Shown piece by piece: positions 34,496 to 47,254 of a stretch of DNA of 64,000 nt. Origin of the DNA: Chiridota heheva. Its lineage: Eukaryota; Echinodermata; Holothuroidea; Apodida; Chiridotidae. The translations under genes and the position numbers were made by a program. The notes under the pieces were generated by a model. It was not told the DNA's origin. It worked only from the letters and a program-made list of their open reading frames with translations, and made no database searches. Every line of letters begins with the position of its first letter. Position 1 is the stretch's first letter. The stretch lies in contig JAIGNY010002171.1 of the NCBI GenBank assembly GCA_020152595.1, positions 3,976,001 to 4,040,000 of the forward strand. Reading direction: 5' to 3'.

Positions 34496-35798
34496 GTACA
34501 CAATAGTAAATAGTACTATGATAAATGTGATTTGATATATAATATTTGTATTCCACTCAGTGCACAATAGTAAATAGTACTATAGTAAATGTAATATGAT
34601 ATATAATATTTGTATTCCACTCAATACACAATAGTAAATAGTACTATAGTAAATGTGATTTGATATATACTATTTGTATTCCACTCAGTACACAATAGTA
34701 AGTAGTACAATAGTAAATGTGACTTGATATATACTATTTATATTCCACTCAGTAAACAATAGTAAAGAGTACTATAGTAAATGTGATTTGAATTATAATA
34801 TTTGTATTCCACTCAGTACACAATGGTAGATAGTACTATAGTAAACGTGATTTGATATATATTTGTATTCCACTCAGTAAACAATAGTAAAGAGTACTAT
34901 AGTAAATGTGATTTGAATTATAATATTTGCATTCCACTCAGTACACAATAGTAAATAGTACTATGGTAAATGTGATTTGATATATAATTTTGTATTCCAC
35001 TCAGTGCACAATAGTAAATAGTACTATAGTAAATGTGATATGATATATAATATTTGTATTCCACTCAATACACAATAGTAAATAGTACTATAGTAAATGT
35101 GATTTGATATATACTATTTGTATTCCACTCAGTACACAATAGTAAGTAGTACAATAGTAAATGTGACTTGATATATACTATTTGTATTCCACTCAGTAAA
35201 CAATAGTAAAGAGTACTATAGTAAATGTGATTTGAATTATAATATTTGTATTCCACTCAGTACACAATGGTAGATAGTACTATAGTAAACGTGATTTGAT
35301 ATATATTTGTATTCCACTCAGTAAACAATAGTAAAGAGTACTATAGTAAATGTGATTTGAATTATAATATTTGCATTCCACTCAGTACACAATAGTAAAT
35401 AGTACTATAGTAAATGTGATTTAAAATAAAATATTTGTATTTCACTCAGTACACAATAGTAAATAGTACTATAGTAAATGTGATTTGATATATATTTGTA
35501 TTCCACTCAGTACACAATAGTAAAGAGTACTATAGTAAATGTGATTTAAAATAAAATATTTGTATTTCACTCAGTACACAATAGTAAATAGTACTATAGT
35601 AAATGTGATTTGATATATAATATTTGTATTCCACTCAGTACACAATAGTAAATAGTACTATATTAAATGTGATTTGATATATATTTGTATTCCACTCAGT
35701 ACACAATAGTAAAGAGTACTATAGTAAATGTGATTTGATATATACTATTTGTATTCCACTCAGTACACAATAGTAAATAGTACTATATTAAATGTGTA
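34496..35798. repeat. 64-bp AT-rich tandem array, about 20 copies, with higher-order structure
   Basis: The unit is GTACACAATAGTAAATAGTA, CTATAGTAAATGTGATTTGA, then a variable TATATAATATTTGTATTCCA and CTCA. Length variants arise in the TATATA part. A variant run containing CAATGGTAGATAGTA recurs about 454 bp apart (34821 and 35275), showing seven-unit block duplication. The short frame at 35065-35256 is a repeat translation. Confidence 0.95.
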
Positions 35799-35984
35799 TC
35801 ATATGTTGTGGACTGAAGTGTGTGTGGTAAAAAACATTCACCTTCACTGAAGGGAAGAGGGTCTTAGGGCCAAAGGGTGCGAGTTATATTTTTTTCCAGT
35901 GGTTTTGAGGTCAAGAGCTGACAGTCTATTGAAAATTGTACCTAGCTGGTAAGTATGTTGTGTGCCAGAGAATCATTCAAGTGA

Positions 35985-38095
35985 AAGGGGGTGGAGGAAT
36001 AAAAGATGTTTCGTAGATTTACAAGAACACCCTTTACAAAAGGGCTGTCTTGACATTAATTTGTTTTGTATGGATAGTAATAAAGAAAGCAGTGATGTGT
36101 CTAAGGGGCTATTGGGGGCTTTGCCTCCCCAATCACCTCCCAAAATTCTGTTAAAGCCAGAAAGATAATTAACTGAAATATCAAATAAACCATGTGTGGC
36201 ATTTTTTTGCAATCGTATTGATTGAGCTCTCGTTAATTGTGGACCAAACCTTTTGCAGTTTGTACCAAAAATCTTCCGATTTTCGAACCAACATCTTCAT
36301 TTTGGCCCCCAAAACTTTTAAAAAAAAAGCTTTAAGCTTTTTCAAAAAAAATTCTGGACCAAAATTTTCATGGGCCACAATCTACAAATATAAAACCAAA
36401 AACCTTTGGATATGGAGTTGAAGTTTTTATCAAGCGTGTATGGGAGCCATAATGAATTTTCAAAGCAATACAATTTAAAAAATAGACCTTTATCTTTTTG
36501 CCCACGCTTTATTGGGAAAATCATGGGAAATTTTCAAGAATCCCCCTTGATTTTACAAGAATTTGTATTCATTTTCAGAAAATTTTCTTCATTTTCAGAA
36601 AATTTTCTTCAATTTCTCTGAATTTTTCATGAATCTCCGTCAATTTTTAGGAAATCTCCATCAATTTTTAGGAAATCTCCTTCCTTTTCCGAGAAATTTC
36701 CTGCATGTTCGTGAAATCTTTAATTTCTGGCAATTTTTCTGCAATTTCCAGGAATATTCTGTACTTTTCAGGAAAGCACTGTCAATTTCGTGAATTTTTC
36801 AAGAACTGTTGCCAAAATCGAACAAAATTTATACTTTATATTAATAATTTCACAATTTGTCATCAAAATAAAGCATGCATACAACCAGGAAACCCTTTTC
36901 AGGGGTGCCTCGAACTTATACGCGCATATCAGTCTGTCCTCCCTAATCTGAACCCAGCCCTCTGTCAGTTTCCTCAACAACGAAAAGCAAAGAAAGATAA
37001 CAAGGTGATGTAGGTAATAAATAATTCATTATAAAATAGAATAGATACATTAAGGAAAGACGTCATAAATAATAGATTGGCCCCTGCTAAAAACAAAAAG
37101 AAAGAACACCTGCTTCCATATGTTATGTAAATTCAATAACAATCACCACCACTGATAATGATAACCTAATCCCAAACGTGAATAATCAATACAAGAAATA
37201 ATCATGAAATCTGAATTTCCACATTCCCTATGCTAAAACGAATGTAAATACTCCTTTTTTCCCCAACTGCTCAAACACTACAAAATTGAAATGCTTTACT
37301 GCCAGACCACCACCATATACTTTCACCAACTTTAAACTGTTTCAAAGCTAAACTTAGCCTAGTAAACTTGTTAAATGTTTTTCTTCATACTTGTTACGCT
37401 CAGTTGTCATTCCTGTCCAGAGGGATTTTTACTGACTTGCCTGTAAGTTTGTAAGGCACCATAAAATGTTCATACAGTAATGTGTGCTATACTATAAGTT
37501 TCCACTACCTCTACCTTAACCTATTCAGATTCAGGTTGCAAGATTACTTCAGCAGATGGAAAGTACATGGCATACATACCCACGCTAACAATTTCTTAAC
37601 TAAGCTGTTGAAGTTTTAGGTTAGACTAGCCTCGTTCATTTTAAATTTCAAATAATATCATTCTCCTTTACTACAGTATCTCTTTGTGACTCTTCAAAAA
37701 ATATTTGTGTGATGAATATTTTCTATTACGTTTCTGAAACAGTAAAAATATCTGAACGATAACATTCTTCATATCCATTTTGGAGGTGGCTATTAAAATA
37801 TCTGATTGGCTCCGGAACTTTTCGTCTGCATTCCTCAACGTTGCCAATTTACATAATTTTTGCAAATATAGACAACGTCGTAAATTTTTGAATTAGCATT
37901 GCTGAAATTTATTGTAGCGACGTAGTAACCATTAGAATACAATCTTCTATAAATACCACTTAATTTGAAGTCAATAATCTCTCTTCATTAAATGAAATTT
38001 ACAAAATAATTCTTCATTAAAAGCTGGCGGATTTTAAGAGTGGAGTTTACAATACTAAACCTGTCGCGTCCTGAGGACCACGACAGAAAAATGGT
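35985..38095 (+). repeat. Long dispersed repeat, copy 2 (pair with 16198-17530)
   Basis: The 5' block is AAGAACACCCTTTACAAAAG and GGATAGTAATAAAGAAAGCA. The 3' block is TTTCTGAAACAGTAAAAATA, CCTCAACGTTGCCAATTTAC and CCTGTCGCGTCCTGAGG at 38058. It is larger than copy 1, mainly because of the degenerate block at 36530-36800. The class is unknown; no transposase or RT frame was seen. Confidence 0.8.
36530..36800. repeat. Degenerate 24-26-bp repeat (GGAAATTTTC / TCATTTTCA)
   Basis: TTCAGAAAATTTTCTTCATT occurs twice exactly (36575, 36594) and TCAATTTTTAGGAAATCTCC twice (36639, 36660). Further diverged units follow to 36800. A shorter related run lies in copy 1 at 16405-16485. Confidence 0.85.
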
Positions 38096-38454
38096 TACTA
38101 AGGGTGAGTACATGATATGATATTAGTAATATGAAGAATATTTATGCCCCCAATAAAATGTCCTGCTGGCTCCACTGGAAAATATACCATATTTAAAATT
38201 GTGTCTTGTTGCAAGGATGTAAAATCTATCTTGATTATATACAACAGTAATTTGCTGTTAGTGTATATAGGCTGTTTATGATTTCAATTTCACTCAAAAG
38301 CAAACAGTGTTAATAAAATTTGTATCACATTGCTGTTGAGGCTTAAGTTTTTTGGGCTTACTTGAAGTTTTAACATATTCAAACAATATTAAAGCTCCAA
38401 TACACAATGGGGCAACCCGTGGTGGGGATTTTGGCCTCTGCAGCAATGTCAGAA

Positions 38455-38480
38455 CCACACGGGGGGGGGGGGGGGGGGGC
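38455..38480. repeat. Poly-G tract of about 19 bases
   Basis: A near-uninterrupted G run, CACGG... to ...GGCTTCACC, in a region with other short G runs (38760-38780). Confidence 0.8.
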
Positions 38481-38737
38481 TTCACCTGGCCCAAGAGTAG
38501 TGTAAAGGGGGCACAAGGTGACCTTTTGAAATTGTGGGGACAGGAGGTGCTCTTTTAAAAGTTTGGGGCGAACTGGTTAGGTGCACTTTTAAAATTTATA
38601 AGAAATTATTCTTATAGGTCATTCTTGAAGCTTGAAAACAAATAGAAATCCACTTACTCACAAATACTACATAATATATAGCAGTTGTTACATACATTTA
38701 GTATTTATCTGACACAATTAAAGCATGTCATCTTACC

Positions 38738-39915
38738 AGGGGCACCAACATCAAAGGCCATGGTGGGAGGGGAGGGGGGGCATTCCCCCAATAATTTTTT
38801 AAGTAGCAATTTTTAAAAGAAGCTTTTTACCTATTCGCCTAAGTAATTGTCAACATTGGTCCTGGCTCCTCAATCTCAAATCCATATGCGGAATTTGCCT
38901 ACCAAAAGTGAAGAAAAGTCAAAAGTGTGTGTGTGTGTGTGGGAAGGGGGAGGGGGGGGTCACAAAACACTCTTAAGATATATCACATCACCATACGAAA
39001 GTACCCATTTGGACGAAGTAAGAGTAAGGAAGTGCCCCCTTGCTCTCCCTAAATCCCGCCTATGCGCAAACTATAACTTGATTTTCCGCTCCTCCTAAAT
39101 TTGATTTAGTTAATCTAAAAATTGACAAAGCAGATATCAAGTCTTCCATTAAACCATGAAATTTTCCCTATAAAAAACAAAACAGAAAATGATTTATGAA
39201 TGATGCGCGTCATTAAAAAAAATATGAAACCTATAATAACGCATCAAAATGCAAGCGTACAACATGATTCGTCCTTCTTCGGGCATTTGTTCATGACTTA
39301 ACTTACAACTCCTGCACATTTAAGCATATACACTCACACGACAGAGTGTATGGATTTCGCTCGAGCATGTTCGTATTACGCACTGATACCTAACTACCAT
39401 TCCATTTCTGAAGCCGTGAACAACCAAATAGCAAAGTGTGGAAAGTCTCATTTTCTCAGGAATTTGGCTTTGTAAACTGTAATGAAGAATGCAATTTTCT
39501 TTTTTTTAAGACTAACTACAGTTGCTTTCTTGTGAATATTAGGTTCTGAAATTTCAAGATATATAAATTTTTGCTTAGAAGTAAATGGTGTCAGCTCCGA
39601 AAAAGCGGTGCAGTTTTTTTAAACAGAAATGCAAAGAGTCCATCTCACTATGTAACTCCCCACCAACAAAAACAGTCTTATACCCACTCCCAAAATAAAC
39701 ATTGAGCTAGTACATCATTGATGTTCTAGCATCACATATTCAAATGATACTAAAGCTCCTACTTGCATTTCCAAAAAATAAAACATCAAATAAGTATTTC
39801 TTTCCTAACCTTTCCAGCCCACTCTAATTAACCACACAAACAAACACAGGCTGGTAAACGCCCCAAAATATATGTTGAGCTACTACATCATTGATGTTCT
39901 AGTTTAAGCTACAAC
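38738..39915 (+). repeat. Dispersed repeat, direct member of the inverted pair with 49015-49340
   Basis: GTCAAAAGTGTGTGTGTGTG, CATCACCATACGAAAGTACC, AGTAAGGAAGTGCCCCCTTG and AAATCCCGCCTATGCGC (38920-39067) match 49150-49310 in reverse complement. ATATATGTTGAGCTACTACA at 39868 matches 49025-49070 in reverse complement. The order is consistent with one inverted copy carrying an internal deletion. Confidence 0.7.
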
Positions 39916-39929
39916 CATGCAGTATCACC

Positions 39930-40090
39930 AGATGACACCAATCTAAAATCTACAAATAAATTAGGAGCACATCCATTGGGACATAGTATGACAGTATGTA
40001 AACATTTTTTCAACCAGAGAGTTGTTAATAATTGGAATGCTCTACATGATTGTGTTGTCGACTCTCTCGTACCGTTTAAAATGAGATACG
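39930..40090 (+). pseudogene. CR1-like LINE fragment, extreme C-terminus
   Basis: GHSMTVCKHFFNQRVVNNWN and ALHDCVVDS resemble the terminal FFxxRVVNxWNxLP..VV block of CR1-like LINE proteins. It is very short and has no tail. Confidence 0.6.
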
Positions 40091-40664
40091 ATTCTACAGC
40101 ATCAACAACGACATTAAAGGGTATGACATGGGCTGTAATGTTTTCTTACCCTTGGCCGCAGAAGCCCACAAGTGAGTGTACATTCCTCAGTTTTGGCAAA
40201 TCATGGTAAATATCCACTTTATCATAACTTAAGGGGGCAAGGCAACATGTTCCCAAATTACTGCCTAATATGTGAATGATTAAAAGTTAAGGCTAACCTT
40301 AAAATGAACTAACTTTTAACTTAATAAGTCAATTCCCCTTTCACCCAATTTGCCAGTACTGGGTACACGCCCCAGGGAAGCCACTCTTAATATTCTTTGC
40401 TATTGAAAACATTTGTTTTCTTTTTTCTTTCAAACTTGATGTCCTTACCAAAATCTTGAGTTTGTCTTTGTTAATAACTGTGCTAATGTGCTATTGGGTT
40501 CCCAAGCCCAAAGTTCTTTGTTACCTAGGAGGAACCCTGTTGTGTAACAGCATGGTATACCAATGAAAACATGAATGATCACATGTCCAGATGCCTTACC
40601 TGCCATGCAGATTTTTTTCTTTTCTTTCTGTTTCACTGATTCCTCCATTAACATGTTAAAAAAC

Positions 40665-40728
40665 ACCTAAAGACCTCGAGAAACACCTAAAACCCTCGTG
40701 AAACACCTAAAACCCTCGAGAAACACTT
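40665..40728. repeat. Short tandem repeat, about 22 bp x 3
   Basis: AAACACCTAAAACCCTCGAG-type units repeat three times with variants AAGACC and CTCGTG. Confidence 0.85.
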
Positions 40729-41945
40729 CCAGCAAATACTGTTTTATGTTCATCTCTTTTATTTTCATGTTTTTACCTAATTGTTGGATTATTTGTGTAT
40801 GGACTTTTGTTTTGTTCTGTTAAGTGCAGAGAACTTTGTGATTCTGTGCTATCATACAGAGGAAGTAAGTCTCTTCTTTGCCCGCAGTAAAATGAACACC
40901 ATATTAACATGATAGACTCATTTTGTTTGTACTAGTAAAACTTTTTGATAAAGGTAATCTACTTATATTACTTCATGAAATATTTTTACTGACAAAAACA
41001 AATTGTAATTGTGAAAAGCCCAATTAATGCCATCTACGAATCTGTCATAAAACCATAAAGGATAATTTATTCATACCTAGAAAATGGGCATATCAATATT
41101 CTACTTCGAATTCATTCAGGAATAGATCTAGAGCCCTGCTGAATTTCAAATAAGGCAAGGCTAATCACGTCACTTGTTATGCACAACATTATATCTCAAA
41201 ACTATCACTCCAATTAGATTGTTTGCATGACTACTCATTTTAAGAGGTGTGATAAAGAGGTAATTAGGATGCAACTCAAAATGCTCTGTAAGAAAACAAA
41301 TTTTGTTGCAGGAAATGTTGTCTACAAAAAAAAATGCATCAATAAGTAATTCCTATCATTCATTCACTGGTATTTGCAGATGTAGGAATCGTTTAAGTAC
41401 GGTTGGGTGATATCTCTTCACAATGATAATATAAAAGATCATGGGTCGTATGGAATTCAACATGATATATTTATATGTTCTCTACTCATATTACACTATA
41501 CAGTAATAAGCAATGAGGTTAACATGACTACCAAAACATATGTTTTTCCACTCACTAAAAGTAATATGTAGCTAGTAATGTTTAAAGTTAATCAAGTCAT
41601 TGATATTTTGATAACAAGAAAGCAATCCATGGAGTTAGTTGTTGACCAATTATCACCTTAACCCTTCCTCACTCTACCACGTGGCTATCGCAGCTTTCAA
41701 ACTACCTTTTTCTAAAAAATAAAATTGGGACCTTACCAAAATCCTATAGGGGTGCAAATAGTTTCAATGCATAGATCTCACAGACCTCTTTCATAATTAT
41801 GTATTTAGGAGGGGAGGGAGCAGGAAGGGGGAAGGGGGGTCTATACTCACTTTAATTCTTTAAATTTTGTCTAAATATTCAGAAATTTCCCTTTTTGTTT
41901 TAAATATAGTCCCAAAAATGTGTATTTTTGAAGAAAAAAACAAAA

Positions 41946-41949
<4 letters not shown>

Positions 41950-42003
<54 letters not shown>
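41950..42003. repeat. (TA)n microsatellite, about 26 copies
   Basis: An uninterrupted TA run between ACAAA and ATATGTAG. It can extrude as a cruciform and is likely length-polymorphic. Confidence 0.97.
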
Positions 42004-42005
<2 letters not shown>

Positions 42006-42009
42006 GTAG

Positions 42010-43320
42010 ACAAGTCATATTGTCCAAATCTAATCAAATTTTGCACATACCTGGTCATAATTTTTAATTTGTAAAATATGTAAAATTGTGTGATGTTTGA
42101 TGATTTTGTTACCCTTTTTATTAAAAATTTGAGTGATCCCCTACATCGTAATGAAAAGTTTCAAACACCATTCTGTAGGGAAAACAATGTGCTTTCACAT
42201 GCATTGCTGCAATAAAAGACATACTCCTCGATCGTTCCAAACAACGTTTAACAGCTACATCACTCAAATTACGTTGATTTTTTTGACATTTACGTTGAGA
42301 CGACAAAAGAACGTGTACCCGAATCTTGTTTCACAGTGAAACTGAGGATTAGGAAGAGTCAGAAGGCTTATCACCAGAGATGGAGATCTTTTAGTACCTG
42401 GACCCCAACCCAGATGAGGTCCAAAGATTATCAGAACCAGGTGAAATGATTTTTACAAATTTCTAAAATCAAGATTGCATTTTTCAAACTTTACCTTACT
42501 CATTAGGCCCAACATTAGGCATAGCTAATGTTAGTGCGGATCCTTGAAAAATTAAGCGAAAACAATATAATTTAGCTGAAATTATTTACTTGTAAGGATT
42601 ACAAACAAATAAATGGGTCACTAAAATCTGACGTGATTAACATGAATTGACCTTTTTATAGTAATTTTGGATGAAATTTTACAGATCAACCTTTTATTTG
42701 AGGTAATTTGGACAATTAACATATATCTATTTACCATATATATAAAATCCAACATGAATGGTGCAAAAAAGGGCCAGTACTTTTCAACAAATAGAAAGTG
42801 ATAAGAGAAAACATTTTGTGTCTGCTTATGTAACCCTTTACTTTTATTTTATTTTGTTACACTGAGATATATTTCTTATTATATGACTGTATTCATCAGA
42901 AATTAAAACATTATTTGGCTGAAATATTATCAACAGCAATCAGGAACGAAGAAGTGCAAGAGCGAGGAATAACAACAAACTTAGTTTGCATGATTATGAT
43001 ACCAAAAATGAAGAACTATGCTATTTATTCAACTTTTTGTATGCAATCATATCCTATATTATATAATATCAACTACTTGAATATACTTTTAAGACTTTGT
43101 TCTTAAAAGCAACCCGCATAATAATGGTACAATGAAAGTCCTCCCAAGTTTATTTAGTTTTCCGTAACACATCGCAGCTAGTTCCGTGAATTGTTTCCTT
43201 ATGCGTGTTTTAAGGTAAAACATTCCCATATGAATTTGTAGTGCAACAGAACCCCTATACCTATTTTACGAAATCTCGATTCCATGTTGTTAGGTTGTGG
43301 TGCAGTGGAGTAGGATTAAA
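42010..43320. other. Gene-free AT-rich stretch
   Basis: Only chance frames under 70 codons. No repeat recognised. Confidence 0.5.
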
Positions 43321-43329
43321 ATTTTGAGG

Positions 43330-43430
43330 GGAAAGGGTCCCATGTTGTGCGAAAGAGACACATGTTGGGGCAAGAGACTCATGTTGGGGGCAATAGACCC
43401 ATGGTGGGGGCCAAGCAGTCCCATTTAGGG
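43330..43430. repeat. Degenerate repeat CCATGTTGGGGGCAATAGAC, about 4 copies
   Basis: CCATGTTGTGCGAAAGAGAC, ACATGTTGGGGCAAGAGAC, TCATGTTGGGGGCAATAGAC and CCATGGTGGGGGCCAAGCAG follow head to tail with a 20-22 bp spacing. Confidence 0.75.
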
Positions 43431-44348
43431 GGAAATCCTTTTCTTTGAAGCAATTTAGATCCTGAAAGAGTGCCATATTTTGAGGGGATGGCATTACCCC
43501 TGGTCCCCCCCTCCTAATATAAAAAAGCCAGAACCCCTTCCCCCATATAAAAAAAAACAGAAACCCTTCTCCCCCTCCCCTATGCCCTGTATTTCCTTGA
43601 AAACACTTGAAATTAGATTTCTCTTAAGAATTTTCTTGTATTTGTTGACATTTCATTTGCGGTACCACTGTTACGGAATACCAAGTTTGGCAACGTCAAC
43701 ATGATTACTGATACCCTGAACCATTTTTTAGTACCTTTTCACCGAGAATTCCTATTGGAATCAACAAAAGTAAGGTTCTACAAGACATTCAGCATAACTA
43801 AATAAAGATAACTATTTTCAAAGCTTCCAATGGCTGAAATTGGGTCATAAACCGAAAATTTCAAGTCTCGCATAAAAAATCAAGTAAATTAGCTAATTTG
43901 CATATCATTTTAATTGAAATATTAGTGTAAACATTTCCTTTTTGTATAATATTAGTTTTGTGCATCATTGAAAGGAACAATGAATGTTTATAGGAAAGTT
44001 TAGTGCCAAATCCTATCAGATAGATATTGGCAAAATCAGAGGTCAATTTTTACGTCAAAAACTTTAAAATTGACAAATGATTTTTTTCCTTGCTCCAAAC
44101 AAATCAAGAGTAGTAATTAAATGAAAGGTCCTTTTTTGAACAATTCATAAATTCTTTCAATAATTTGTTTTCTTCTTCCAATTAGCCACAAGAGAGCAGA
44201 ATATCACAAAGATAGCAGTTTTAGGACATCTAATCTGAATTAATGACCTCATTTGCATAAATTTGCATATTTGACCAAAGAATTATGCTACCAAAGTAAA
44301 GTCCAAAGTCTTAGCTTTCATATAACATAAACTTATTACAGTAAAAAA

Positions 44349-44556
44349 TGACCAGAACCAAAAGGCTTTGTAGTTCTGGTGCTTCTTTTCAAGCTGATTG
44401 ATTTTGTATTAATTGATTTTGTATTACCTGTTATGTCATTGCATATCATGAGATATTTGAAATATCATGATGCAATACTTGACGACAGTTAATACAAATT
44501 TTTTCAAATCGTCAGCTTGTGGAAAAAAGCATCGGAACCACAAAACCTTTTGGTTC
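44349..44556. mobile_element. Foldback (long inverted repeat) MITE-like element
   Basis: The two halves are reverse complements: the left arm starts ACCAGAACCAAAAGGCTTTG and the right arm ends AAAACCTTTTGGTTCTGG (44542-44559). Inner matches include ATCAGCTTG-type boxes and TATCATGA at the centre (about 44445-44470). The whole 208 bp could fold into one hairpin. A related half-copy is at 21215. Confidence 0.8.
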
Positions 44557-44559
44557 TGG

Positions 44560-44693
44560 TTTGGTTTGGTTTGTTAATGTTTAACGGCACCGCGACAGTC
44601 AGAGTCAAATGTGCCAAGAGGGTGTTAACAAATTATGGTGTAAGATTTAGGATAGTGAGGAAAGGAAGGTTTGTAAGGGAGAAAAACAGAAAG
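44560..44693 (-). mobile_element. Tiny 5'-truncated I-like LINE insertion with 18-bp target duplication
   Basis: It carries only the last ~130 bp of the I-like LINE: TTTGGTTTGGTTTGTTAATG and TAACGGCACCGCGACAGTCA, matching 22583-22710 almost base for base. AAAACCTTTTGGTTCTGG occurs on both sides (44542-44559 and 44694-44711). That is the duplication expected from target-primed reverse transcription into the foldback arm. Confidence 0.85.
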
Positions 44694-45651
44694 AAAACCT
44701 TTTGGTTCTGGTTTATATATGACATGAATATCTAGGAGTACAAAAGAAAAGTTTTGACGACAACGACGAGTGAACACACCATGTTGTGTACATATCCTTT
44801 ATTCCCCAACCGCCGCTTTTGGCCATTTTCGGCAGTTCAGTAGAAAAACAATTGACCACCATTGACCTTTGATGTCACTCATGCACGGTAAATAAAAATA
44901 TTGCATTTATAAATTGTTTACAGAACCAATTAATCTCTGAACCATAAGTGCAGCTGGTATATAAAATGTGTTATTATGGCAAGGAGGAAAGTGGGCATAT
45001 CTGCATGATGTTTAGGCAGTTGTACACGATATGACAATTACAGTGACGGGGTCGTCACCTGCGTATTCGGTTATGATAGTAACAATGCTATCATGAAACG
45101 TTCAATACGACCAGGACGAGAACACAGGTACGACGTACGGACAGACATAACATCGACAACCAAGTCAATGTCCACGGCCTTTGATAACCAGTTGTGGTGC
45201 ACTGCCGTGTTTGAATTGTCATTTTCTATTACAGGAACAACATAGAGAAAATTCCTTCAATAACAGAATCATATAACCTTCCTGAATAGCCACCCACAGA
45301 CAGTCCATATGAAACCAGTTCCACTGAAGGATATCCCCAGGGCTTTATGGCACAAAAACACCTGCTTTTATCTGTCCTAATGCTTTTGAAATAAAACAAC
45401 TACTTAACTCAGGTTAGTGTTATGTCACAGCTCTTCAACAACCTTTATCATGCCTCATTTTTTTTAACAAGACACAAGTTACTATTATTTGGCCTTTCTA
45501 AACGGCTATGGAATGTCACTCATCTCATCGTGATTTATTTTCATGCCTTTTACTGATTGAATGATTGTAGAACCAATTTTGACATTATATTTAAATTATA
45601 GAAACTATTTTGGAGAAAAAGGAGGCCCATACATGTACAATAGCTGACAAT

Positions 45652-46591
45652 TTTAGCATACAAGATTGATGCTGTTTTTATACGATTCTGAATGACAACA
45701 AATATTGTTTATCATTGTTAAAACAGACATACAAATACACAATTATCTATTTATTTTCATTTTGATGAAGGTTGCAATAAATTTAACACTTTTTCAAGAT
45801 TTTCTTTCACATTATGCCACCATGATGCACAAACGGGGCCTATTTAAAGTAAAAGCATTATTGAACTTGAAAAATAACAGAGGTATGCATGATTTATGAA
45901 GATCTTTTTCGGTCAACTATTATTATTATCAGTTTTTTTGTTTTTTTGGCAAATAGGAGCCACAGCCTAGCCATGGTTAATGTTTCAAAGAAATGTTGAA
46001 TATCAAGTGGGTGGATCTGAACTGTAAGATTTCCCCCCGTGGATTATATCCAAATCAGCAACAATTGTACTGTGTGATCACTAATCAAGTATACAATGAT
46101 GCATTTAGAGGCTTAGTTTATCTGTTTTACAAGTATCCGACAAATTTCTTTTCTTTTTATAAGAAAATTGAAATCATAACTATGAATTAAATCATGAGGA
46201 AATAAGGGCATACGGATGGCCTATCGATACAGCCTTTTTACAACTTTTTTTTAGGTGATTGCCTTGTGACCTAAACTGACAAAGGGGTAAAAACAGCATT
46301 ATTTGAGGAGCAAATGGGTATATAAAATCATTTAACACACAAACAACATTAAAGTTTATTATTACATTTTATTGATCAATGCCTCTGTTAACATTTACAG
46401 AAAATACTGTAATACAAACATCGCTAGCACCTATCATATAACAGTGCATACACTACAGTTATAGTTACTGTAATGCACTATTTGTTCAAAGCTTGTTTAT
46501 ATCACGGGTGAAAAAACGGTTTTCCGGTTAAATCCGGTTTTGGTTTTGGAAACCGACCGGTTTCATGTCGGGGAAAAATCGTGCAAGCTTA
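45652..46591 (-). mobile_element. Short hAT-like element (940 bp), inverted sibling of 11899-15232
   Basis: The right end, read inward, is TAAGCTTGCACG, followed by GACATGAAACCGGTCGGTTT as in the 3.3-kb element. A perfect 8-bp direct repeat, CTGACAAT, flanks it at 45644-45651 and 46592-46599. The left end, TTTAGCATACAAG, matches the other terminus loosely. The body aligns in reverse complement with 11899-13200 (for example GCCCCGTTTGTGCATC, CTGACAAAGGGGTAAAA, ATTGATCAATGCCTCTGTTA). It has no transposase. Confidence 0.8.
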
Positions 46592-47254
46592 CTGACAATT
46601 GAGACTTACTGTACGACAAGTGAAAATGATCAAACAATAACTTCACATGTTATCTTCTACGTTATGTCATGACCTAGTAAAAACTCGTACTCGATATTGA
46701 TATGATACAGCATGGCCTAAATAATATTCCGAGAAATTGCATAGTCATAGAGAATGTCCAAATTCCTGATTGGAAAATACTGCAATACGATAAACAACAA
46801 CACACATACACGTCTGTACATGTAACTAATAGACATGCACGTGTATGGAGGACTTCCATACCAATATCACAGCCCCTGCAGTGCAGTACTGGTACAAAAA
46901 CGCAAATAGGATTACTATCTACAGCTAAAAGAGCTATTTTTAGCACCATCACATATAGAAATCTGACACTTTTGTAGGCAAAATTTTTATCTTTCATGAG
47001 TTTTAATTAAAAAACTACATAGAATATCTCTTATTTAAAATACAAGCTTGATGGAGCATACAAAAATCTCGCTTGAGCCAGAATCCCAAGAGCATAACTG
47101 TTAAAACCTTAGGAGGAGATGCATTTTAACACAAAACTTTGTACAGACACATATGGGGGCTCACGTATGATTTGATAAGCTCCACTCATTATACTCTTGT
47201 GTAATGGATGGAGCTCAAAAATTAAATAAACTTTCTTTGAAATACATAAAGACT

